A stretch of 64,000 bases of DNA from Phytoseiulus persimilis (Eukaryota > Arthropoda > Arachnida > Mesostigmata > Phytoseiidae). The position numbers and the translations under genes were made by a program. The DNA lies in the NCBI GenBank assembly GCA_037576195.1, contig CM075103.1, forward strand, positions 21,204,001 to 21,268,000, read 5' to 3'. A model generated the notes under the pieces. It ran no database searches and was not told the DNA's origin. It saw only the letters and a list, made by a program, of their open reading frames with translations. This document shows, piece by piece, positions 56,079-64,000 of the stretch. How positions within the stretch are numbered: position 1 is the first letter of the stretch; every line of letters begins with the position of its first letter.

Positions 56079-57330
56079 CAGTTCACGAACTGTACAACGA
56101 CGATTGTGCGAGGGCGGCCTTCACGGTCGACGACCGGCTGAGAAACCGTGGATACCTCCAGCAAACGTGAAAAGAAGGCTCCGGCTCGCGAGAGAACATA
56201 CTGATTGGACCTTGGACCAGATGAGAGCGAGATCAACCTGTACTCTGACGACGGCAGAGGCTATGTCAGACGACCGATCAATCGACGTTTTGATCCCGAA
56301 TACACAACTCCCACAGAAGAGTTTGGGGGAGGTAATATCATGATGTGGGGGGGGCTTCTCGTCGTCGGGTGTTGGTCCTTTGCATCGTGTCGATGGTATC
56401 GATCGACAGTATTATAGAAACATCCTTGAATTCATAATGCTCCCATACGCGACTCAGGATTTGTCATCTGACTGGGTTTTCCAACATGACAACGACCCTA
56501 AACATAGTTCCCGGCTTGTGACGGAGTTACTCGAAGCGAAGGGAGTTAGAGTTCTCCAATGGCCCGCACAGTCGCCGGATTTGAACTCAATAGAGAACGT
56601 TTGGGACTCGGTGAAACGTCAACTGTGTGGCCAGAGGTATAGCAACAAAGAGGAACTCGAAAACGCTGTGGAATCCGTTTGGATTTCGTTATCCACGCAT
56701 TTCCTTGTGACCTTGATAGAATCTATGCCCCGTGGATGGACATCATTTTCCGGAGTCCGGAATCCGCCGGAATTGGAATTCTCGGACCAGCTGGTCCGCC
56801 TCGGACCGGCCAGTCCGATTAATCATTTTCCGGACTTGGCAGTCCGATGAATCATTTTCCAGACTAGCCAGTCCGATAAATCATTTTTCCTGGTCCGATG
56901 GTCCGTAGAGTGATTTTGCATTGGGAGAGACCCTGCTGAGGGATTTCACACAGATTTAGCCCTGATTCCGCTGATCGGGATACCCTCAACTGAGACATTC
57001 AACCACTTTCTAGCGACCCTCCGTCGTATTTCGGTTGTACCCACAACTCTGAGCGGTGTAAGGGAGGAGATTCAATAACTTCTGACCTAATGGAAAATCA
57101 CTCTCCGGACCATCGGACAAGGAAAAATAATTTATCGGACTGGCTAGTCTGGAAAATGATTTATCGGACTGCCTAGTCCGGAAAATGATTTATCGGACTG
57201 GCCGGTCCGAAAATTCCAATTCCGGACCGGTCGGTCCGCGGCGGATTCCGGACTCCGGAAAATGATGTCTACCCGTAGATGTGCAGCCGTGATCAAAGCC
57301 AAAGGTTACGCCACCAAATATTGAATTCAT
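56079..57330 (+). pseudogene. Tc1-like transposase, frameshifted and interrupted by a MITE
   Basis: HTH part: ISSRTVQRRLCEGGLHGRRP, then RLRLAREHTDWTLD. After a small deletion and frame change: DESEINLYSDDGRGYVRRP and FGGGNIMMWG. A second frame change leads to LHRVDGIDRQYYRNILEFIM, then WVFQHDNDPKHSSRLVTE and WPAQSPDLNSIENVWDSVKR with the later Asp and the Glu of the DDE triad present. The frame stops making sense at SMPR because a 535-bp MITE is inserted. It resumes at about 57278 as RCAAVIKAKGYATKY and ends with TGA near 57330. Terminal inverted repeats of the Tc1 element itself were not found. Confidence 0.85.
56737..57271. mobile_element. Hairpin-rich MITE, copy 2, 535 bp, inserted in Tc1
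   Basis: The ends are TGGACATCATTTTCC and the complement of TAGACATCATTTTCC. They are flanked by CCCGTGGA (56729-56736) and CCCGTAGA (57272-57279), an 8-bp duplication with one mismatch, which suggests hAT-type mobilisation. Arms of about 170 bp consist of three or four small palindromes CGGACTNGCNAGTCCG separated by ATAAATCATTTTC. The unique centre is inverted relative to copy 1. Confidence 0.88.
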
Positions 57331-57924
57331 AAAGAGTTGCTGATCCCCAATCGATTGCCTGCCCATCAATCGTCCGATCACTTTTCCATTGATTCCCACC
57401 AGTTGTCCTCCTCCTTATCTGTGTTCAATCTCGATGTGGGGGCTCCATATACCACGGAGCACCCCGAGGTCGGACCTTCAAAGCAAGCATCCCAGTTTCT
57501 TCGTAAACTTCCTCCTCTTCGCAGCGGAGCGGCTCATTCGTGGAACGCACCTATGGTTGCCGATCAATTGTCCGCCACTCTATGTAGGTGAATGCTTGGG
57601 TGCATCGATCAATGATTCCTCAGTGCCACGGGAACCAAGAAACTCAGCCACCGTGCACTTATCCACTCATCTATTTATTCTGATGGATAGAGGGTGGAAA
57701 ATTATTGATGTCTGAGCTCTCATTCCCCATCCAAGGTACGTCAGAAGCCGGAACAGCAAAAATCACCTACAGACGGTTGAGGGATCTCGACACGGAAGAA
57801 TGGAGTAATACTGTTGCTCTCCGGATCGGTCTCGATTCAGATACTCGTTGCTGTCATCCGGAATATCGCTCAAGGAAAGGCAGGAGGAAATCCCGCGAAG
57901 TCATCTATTGGGGGAGTTCCAAGC
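57331..57924. other. No recognisable gene
   Basis: Short frames only; nothing matched. Confidence 0.4.
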
Positions 57925-58009
57925 AAGATTCCAAGCTCCATCCTTTGGATCGAGCCCGGTTTCGCCGGCTTCTCCGTTCACTGAAGGAGTCCCAAGCAAG
58001 AGTTCTGAA
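57925..58009 (-). repeat. 60/72-bp tandem array, part left of hAT-2
   Basis: Just over one unit (TCGAGCCCGGTTTCGCCGGC, then TCCCAAGCAAGAGTTCTGAA). It breaks in mid-unit at the hAT-2 insertion and resumes at 61184. Confidence 0.85.
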
Positions 58010-61000
58010 CAGAGCTGTGCGCCGCAGGGATTTCCGACGGCGGCGGCGACGGACCAAAAATGACACGGCGGCGACGTTCGTCGCAGCGCGCCGTGGCGGA
58101 GTGCCGCCGTCCTCTCATCGCGTGGTGGACGAGCATCGAGCCTGCGCTGTGGGATACTGAAGATAATATTTGGTGCAGTTTGGAAAGGCTCTTATGTTCT
58201 CCTGAAAGTGACGCGGAGAGAGAACGACAAAATTTCGCACAAGACGTTTAACCTCCGTCGGAGTTCTGCCGCTCAGTCGGCACAGAGGAAGTTTTTATTA
58301 TCATGGATGAACAGGGTTTTTGCCATCGTTAGGGGTTCCATAGAGCAACGTTTCTCGCGCAGCACGTTCCCAGCTAAGGAAAATCGTCTTTCCGGTTCAG
58401 CCGACGTGGCTGGGATCGAGAGAACAATTTTAGCGAGTTTTGCAACTGTAGGAAACAGCTTCGAGTTTGTTCGCCACCAAAGCAGGATTTTATCCTGATT
58501 GGTTTCAACTTGGTTTCCGTCCATGTTCACCGACAGAGACAAATAGCGGTCCACTTCGCTGACAATACTGTCTGACACACTAGCGTTTGATGAATACCTC
58601 GCGATTAGTGAGGATCGCCCTTTCTTCACCGGAGACTGAACGGCAACAGAAACTTCTTCGTTCATCTCTGGTGCATTTGGTGACGCGTATTTGTGAATCG
58701 AGCTGACTAAGAACTTGGCAACGTAGCCTCCAGTCACTTCCGCTCTGATCTTTGGAATTTTTTTCATCTCGGGATCCAAGAGTGCACCAAGAACTTCGAG
58801 GTCCCGGAAAGGCCTCATCCTGCCTTGAACGCATGTTTTCAGCTCGTCCGCCATCTCTTCCCGGAATTCGATGTCGGAGAGACTCGATTGGATTGTGGAA
58901 TCGTTCCCGATCCTGTCCAAGGTGTTCTCAATATCGATGACCCCGATAACGACCATGTTAATCGTCGGCTTGGTCGAACTTTGCATCAGGATCATGAGAT
59001 CCAAAATAACCTGAAGAAGGATTGCGAATTGAAATCGAATCGTAACTGGAAAGAAGCTGATCAGAGGAAGGAGAATGCTCAACCAATAACACCCACTCGA
59101 TAATATTCGGCGATGGCGCGAATCTCTCCCATGTCTCCCGGGTTCAGCAGAAGTTCGTGCGAGCCTGTCTTCATCAGAACTTCGTTCAGCACCTCGTGAG
59201 AAGCAGCGGCCGATTCGAATAGATGGCAGACTGAGCCCCACCGTGTGGGCACGTCGGCTCTCAGGCCTTTTGGGTCATAACCGCGGACAGGAGTGTTATC
59301 TGACATAGAATCGATGAAACGGTCGTCCGCATTGTCGTTCTAAGGAAGCGTGGACGAACGGTTAGTACCACGTCATCATGTTATCAAACAGTCCGTGATT
59401 GTGATGAACTTTCAAAGAAAAATAGAGTCGAGGGCACCCTCACCTTCTCGATGTCCTCTGCTTGTTTCAGGGCATCCAGATACTTTTCGTCCTTCCATTC
59501 TTTGGCAAAGTGAGCGATCATTTTCTTTTTGTAAATTAAACGCCGGTAGATTCTCATCAAAGTCTCACGATGCTGCAGAATTCTCTTGCCGATCGATGTC
59601 TTGGTGAAATCTGCGGTCAAGGCTCGATGCATCCTATGATCGGCGCACCTGATGTGCACGTTATCTCGAAACCCTCGGACCATGTTGCTCGCTGAGTCTG
59701 TTATAGCCGCGAACCAATAAGTCTGGGCGAGCTCAAACTCTCTGAGGGTGGCACGAATCTCTTCGAGGATCGAGTTCCCGGTGTGAGGTGCGGGGAAGTA
59801 ATCAGTTTTCAACGGAACACACTTCAAGCGGAATAGATCGTCGATATAATGCAAAACAACCGCAATGTACGGCAGCTGGCGGTATCTGTCCGTCCAAGTG
59901 TCCGTCGACACGTGAAAATGAGAGTCCTTCGGTAGCGTCTCAATCACCGTCCGTTTCAACGCATCGTACGCGTCGTCCAGAGCTTTTCTAGAGATCGTTG
60001 TCCGACATGGAATGTCGGAAACGCTGGGTGCGACTCCTTTTTTGACCAGAAATCTTTTCAGACCTGTTCCTTCAACAAACGAGAAGGGCAAAAGATCCTC
60101 ACTTATCCAGAGTGCAAGATCCCTGGCCAGAACGAATTTCTTGGCTCGATTCGTCTCCGTCGAAACTTCTGTGCCTTTGGTCACTGCCTTTTTCCAAGAA
60201 TCGAGTAGTTTGTTCGCTTTCCGGCTGCTGAGATCCTCATCTGAAGATCAATGACTGTCTATCAATCTACTATACATCTCGCGCTCATTCTGCGAAGAGA
60301 AGCATGCATCGCTCGGAGAGAAGTAGTGTAGTATTTGCTAATGAAAAGCCAGGTACCTGGATGTTCCTTCGAGATATGTTGTAGCAGCGTTTCGGTGCCG
60401 GTCGACTCAGAATAGGACACCACATTACCCTTCTTTTCGGAACACAGCTTGCAGAACACTTTCTTTGATTCAGCTACGGAGCCCGAGGAATATGAAAGAC
60501 GGCCGAAGACCCGCCATACCTGAAGGTGATGAAACCTTTCGGAACGATTCTTTCACGCCACCTTGTCCTGATATCTACACATCTATGGATCTGGAATTCG
60601 AACTTACTCTCGAAGGATATTTGGCAACATTCGACTTGTGGAGCACCACTATGAAATCATGTTTTGGGGACGACATCGGTCGGAACGATACTCCCGTCGC
60701 CTGAGCGTCAATCTGTAACGGGTTCTCGATCGCGTTTGAGCCCGATGGAATAACTTCTCTGCGGACGAGGCAGGAACACAAACTCGCACATGAGCGACAT
60801 TCGTACGAGCTCGAGTTCGGAATCTCTTGGCAACGTGCACATCGCAGGGACCTCTAATGAGAAGAATGTTTCCGCCTTTTTCACAGAAGCCTCATTCATA
60901 GCAGAATTGGAAATGACGATCTCTGGGAAAGAACCTCGGTCGCTCTGAGCACCGTTCTCTCTCAGGCGCGATGAATGTGATAATTTGTCCTCAAGGATGA

Positions 61001-61183
61001 CTTCTTAACACCGAATTCTATAGAGGAGCCCTTGATTGGCGTGTCTGCCGCTGGCGCGCCAGCGGGAAAATCAGACGACGGCGCCCCGGCGGCGCGCTGC
61101 AAAACTTGATGGCGGCTGGCGGCGGAAATCCAACCGCGGCCAGCCGGCGACCCGGCGAATGCATGGCGCGGCGCACAGCTCTG
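58010..61183 (-). mobile_element. Apparently intact hAT transposon (hAT-2), 3174 bp
   Basis: Terminal inverted repeats CAGAGCTGTGCGCCGC (58010) and its exact complement (ending 61183), flanked by GTTCTGAA (58002-58009) and GTTCTCAA (61184-61191). Removing the element and one duplication restores a normal unit of the tandem array, which proves the boundaries. Subterminal regions at both ends are very GC-rich with many GGCGGC motifs. The transposase gene inside has no visible stop codon. Confidence 0.93.
58273..60520 (-). CDS. hAT-2 transposase, four visible exons
   Basis: Visible exons: up to 60520-60357, 60240-59444, 59339-59097 and 59010-58273. The introns (60241-60356, 59340-59443, 59011-59096) all have GT-AG ends and compatible phases (1, 0, 0). 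The first visible exon, after a CAG acceptor, is a BED finger: VWRVFGRLSY, KKVFCKLCSE and TLLQHISKEHPG. Exon 2 gives the RNase-H-like core (HVSTDTWTDRYRQLPYIAVV, WFAAITDSASNMV, CADHRMHRAL). Exon 3 gives DVPTRWGSVCHLFESAA. Exon 4 gives the dimerisation domain (LLWWRTNSKLFPTVAKLAKI, then LSIPATSAEPERRFSLAGNV). About 650 residues are open without a stop or frameshift. A 5' exon with the start codon is still needed; the frame at 60708-60899 is a weak candidate. It cuts and rejoins hAT ends in the nucleus and may be active. Confidence 0.88.
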
Positions 61184-62325
61184 GTTCTCAAGCATATCTC
61201 GGGTCGAGCCCGGTTTCGCAGACTCCTCTATCCACTGGAGGATTCGCGAGCAAGAGCTCCGGGGCATCTCCCGGTTTCGCCGGCTTCTCCATCAACTGAG
61301 AAAGTCCCGAGCTAAAGCTCCCGGGCATCTCCCGGGTCCGCCGGCTGCTCCATCCACTGAGGAAGTCCCGAGCAAGAGCTCCGGGCATATCCCGGGTCGA
61401 GCCCAGGCTCACCGGCTCCTCCGTCCGCTGAGGGAGTCCCGAGCCAGAGCTCCGGAGCATCTCCCGGCTCGAGCCTGAGTTCGCCGGCTTCTCCGTTCAC
61501 TGAGGGAGTCCCAAGCAAGAGTTCTGAAGCATATCTCGGGTCGAGCCCGGTTCCGCAGACTCCTCTATCCACTGGAGGATTCGTGAGCAAGAGCTCCGGG
61601 GCATCTCCCGGGTTCGCCAGCTTCTCCATCAACTGAGAAAGTCCCGAGCTAAAGCTCCCGGGCATCTCCCGGGTCCGCCGGCTGCTACGTCCACTGAGGG
61701 AGTCCCGAGCCAGAGCTCCGGGGCATCTCCCGGCTCGAGCCTGGGTTCGCCGGCTTCTCCATCAACTGAGGGGGTCTCGAACAAGAGCTCTGGGGCATCT
61801 CATCTCCCGGGTCGAGCCCGGGCCCGCCGGATTCTCCATCCACTGAGAAGGTCTCGAGTTAGGGCTCCCGGGCATCTCCCGGGTCCGCCGGCTGCTCCAT
61901 CCACTGAGGAAGTCCCGACCAAGAGCTCCGGGGCATATCCCGGGTCGAGCCCAGGCTCACCGGCTCCTCCGTCCACTGAGGGAGTCCCGAGCCAGAGCTC
62001 CGGAGCCTCTCCCGGCTCGAGCCTGGGTTCGCCGGCTTCTCCGTTCACTGAGGGAGTCCCAAGCAAGAGTTCTGAAGCATATCTCGGGTCGAGCCCGGTT
62101 TCGCAGACTCCTCTATCCACTGGAGGATTCGCGAGCAAGAGCTCCGGGGCATCTCCCGGGTTCGCCGGCTTCTCCATCAACTGAGAAAGTCCCGAGCTAA
62201 AGCTCCCGGGCATCTCCCGGGTCGAGCCCGGGCCCGCCGGATTCTCCATCAACTGAGGTACTCCCGAGCAAGAGCTCCGGGGCATCTCCCGGTTCGAGCC
62301 CAGGCTCGCCGGCCCGGCGCCAGCT
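61184..62325 (-). repeat. 60/72-bp tandem array, main part
   Basis: About 17 units alternate between 72 bp and 60 bp; the difference is a GGTCGAGCCCGG block. A marker unit with CTCCTCTATCCACTGGAGGA recurs near 61218, 61557 and 62107, showing a higher-order pattern. The minus strand is open over 61312-61665 and 61800-62285, encoding 24- or 20-residue repeats like DAPELLLGTPSVDGGAGEPG. Both unit lengths are multiples of three. It may be coding or a satellite. Confidence 0.9.
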
Positions 62326-62330
62326 TCGCA

Positions 62331-63162
62331 GAGGTTCTTGAAACCTCCGAACTAAGATCGAAACACGAGCAGCAGGTGTAGAAATCAAAAGAGTTACAGA
62401 AACCGATGAAGGATTACGCCTACAGATCAAGGAAAAGCGCAGAGCAGCCCAGAACGACCTGGCACAATACATCACGGAAGAGATGAACCTGTCAACCAAG
62501 ATCGGGAGACCGCCACTGTCCGCGACGATCAGCGTCATCGGTTTAGACTTGGCAACAACGGAAGAGGAAATAGAGAAAACAATCCACGAGGTTCTAAATT
62601 ACAAAGAACGAGCAGGCTTCAAGGTCGGTCAGATACGCTCAATCCAAGACGGGAACCGCTCCGCCCCCTCATACGAATGACTCGGTCAGACGCAGGTAAA
62701 ATCACGAGAACCCCGACCATAAAGATTGGATGGCAATCCTGCAGGCTAAGTGAATAGCACAGGGTTCCATTGTGCTACCAATGCCAACAGATCTGACACT
62801 CGAATCGTTGCAAAGCACCGGAAACGTGTGAGCGAAGATGCTACCGATGTGGAGAAACAGGACACCAGGAAAAAGACTGCAAGGCAGCACAGGCCTATTG
62901 CAACTCGTGCGGGTGCCCGAAACACAGGAAGGCCCTTGACAGCATCAGAGATAGCAGGGCACCAAGAAAAGAAGTTATTGAAGTAACCGGAGGAAAATCG
63001 ACCCGGAACCGCGCGGACCAACCGAACGTACCCGATTCTTCGAGAGCGCTCAGCTCACAGCGGGTTGCCAGCAGCCAAGAAGGATGGCAGATCGTTCGCC
63101 ATGGCAAGAAGATTCCGCAAGCCACCAATGATGAAGATGAACCTGAAGATATTGCAGATTAA
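62331..63162 (+). pseudogene. LINE ORF1 (Gag) with CCHC knuckles, frame-broken
   Basis: The first open part (62331-62680) reads KIETRAAGVEIKRVTETDEG, then SATISVIGLDLATTEEEIEK, a gag-like segment, ending at TGA. After frame changes come knuckle 1 (CYQCQQI, a TGA, HSNRC), knuckle 2 (CYRCGETGHQEKDC) and a third, partial one (CNSCGCPKHRKA). The last frame runs open to TAA 63160-63162. Three successive knuckles are typical of R1/CR1-type Gag. At least two frame changes and one stop make it inactive. Confidence 0.72.
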
Positions 63163-64000
63163 TCTCAACTGTTCGAGATCGGCGCAAGGCATCTTAGAAG
63201 ATAGAGTGTTGAAAGAAGATTTTGACCTGTGTCTACTCAGTGAGGTCAATCGCAACATTCTAGAGAGAAAGATGAAAGCCGACAACGCATGGATTGGAGA
63301 TAGTTCAAGCGACTCCGTTATATAGATAACCAACGGCAGGAAAATTGCAGTCATAAACAGCAGCTCGGGAGGCGGAATCACAAGCGTCTCGCTTGATGAC
63401 GACACGCTGGTTCTGAGCTGCTACTTCTCGCCGAACAAGACAACAGAAGAATTTATCGGTTACCTAGAAGAAGTGGAAGACAAACTCAAAGGGCACCGAG
63501 GACCAACGCTCGTAGCTGGTGATCTAAATTCTCACTCGAGCACATGGGGAAGTCGTTACACGGACGTCAGAGGCAAGGAACGAGAAGACACATTAGCGCC
63601 AAATGTCCTCTTCGTAGCCAACGAGGTCTCTGACACAGCGCAGGGTGATATGCTCCACACATGGTTCATCGACATCACCGCCGTGTAGGACCCAAGCTCT
63701 ATCTCGGACTGGGTCATGAATGACACGGTTATATCCCTTCGTTCTCCGGCTGAACCTCTCAGCCAGCCTCAAGAAGTGTCCCGGGATCACCTTTCGGCAT
63801 TGCTTCAGTAACACTCTCTATCGCCTCGCAAATCCCATTGCGGGCGGTGGACTTGGGTCTTGAGATGGTTCAGATTTAATTCTGATACAAATTAAATCCT
63901 CTTTTTACCACATAAGAAATCCTTTTGCCACACGGTTATATCCGGCAGCGATCACCCGCACATGGATTACATTCTGAGCACCAAGCTACAGAAGGCCCTA
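63131..64000 (+). pseudogene. LINE ORF2 endonuclease domain, interrupted
   Basis: It starts at MKMNLKILQINLNCSRSAQG, overlapping the end of ORF1 by about 30 bp. APE-type motifs: LKEDFDLCLLSEVNRN, a TAG near 63322, GGGITSVSLDDDTLVLSCYF, FSPNKTTEEFIGYLEEVE, then VAGDLNSHSSTWGSR, a second TAG near 63687, and DWVMNDTVIS. The SINE interrupts here. On the far side the same frame resumes as GSDHPHMDYIL, the SDH motif that closes the catalytic site. It is cut by the window end before any reverse transcriptase. Confidence 0.8.
63737..63929 (-). mobile_element. 5'-truncated copy of the tRNA-derived SINE
   Basis: The complement matches 23045-23240 closely (TTCTTATGTGGTAAAAAGAG and GGTGATCCCGGGACACTTCT) but lacks the tRNA-like head. 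It is flanked by a perfect 14-bp duplication ACACGGTTATATCC (63723-63736 and 63930-63943), the mark of target-primed retroposition. Confidence 0.9.

Larger units (their letters stand above)
62331..64000 (+). mobile_element. Non-LTR retrotransposon (R1-like), 5'-truncated, running off the window
   Basis: ORF1 with zinc knuckles, then an overlapping ORF2 endonuclease. It joins the 60/72-bp array near 62330 and continues past 64000. A SINE is inserted at 63737-63929. Confidence 0.8.

Noticed and set aside
61312-62285. Repeat-protein genes on the minus strand
   Set aside because: Same reasoning: 60/72-bp units without stops; no start context or conserved domain.

Overview
The window is animal nuclear DNA, probably from an arthropod (a mite or tick would fit, but I cannot prove it). 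It has no bacterial operons and no rRNA or tRNA genes. It carries a C2H2 zinc-finger array, a GSK3-like kinase, a probable SOCS-box protein, genes with short introns (86-140 nt), and a dense, nested mix of transposons: hAT, Copia, Gypsy, R1-like and other non-LTR elements, Tc1/mariner, SINEs, MITEs and foldback elements.

Layout. 1-2942 (minus): an array of about 33 C2H2 fingers of 84 bp each, cut by an in-frame stop at 2297-2299. 7730-9036: decayed foldback element holding a hAT MITE with a perfect 8-bp target duplication. 10074-11127: nearly intact 1.05-kb palindromic foldback element. 12579-17130: Copia remnant split by a complete 3.3-kb hAT (13171-16465, 8-bp duplication). 19728-20759: intronless GSK3-like kinase. 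22556-24352: 5'-truncated LINE split by a tRNA-derived SINE. 24353-27355: decayed foldback and inverted-repeat elements. 29260-30591: intronless 443-residue protein with a SOCS-box-like tail. 33386-39780: Gypsy remnant abutting an R1-like LINE. 41473-51213: hAT MITE, several arrays of a 45-bp repeat, a hairpin-rich MITE and a large foldback element. 54281-57330: short hAT MITE, hAT remnant, and a Tc1 gene interrupted by a second copy of the hairpin MITE. 57925-62325: a 60/72-bp tandem array split by an apparently intact hAT (58010-61183). 62331-64000: another LINE, with its endonuclease interrupted by a truncated SINE.

Only three loci look like possible host genes with recognisable products: the zinc-finger array, the kinase and the SOCS-box-like protein. 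A few ATG-started open frames are listed at low confidence. The rest is mobile DNA and its debris. Insertion order can be read from target-site duplications: Copia before hAT-1, the tandem array before hAT-2, Tc1 before the hairpin MITE, LINE before SINE, foldback before hAT MITE.

The most unusual features are the near-identical finger array; a 45-bp, frame-preserving repeat present at seven places and built into the arms of a foldback element; a MITE whose arms are strings of small hairpins; and the apparently intact hAT-2.
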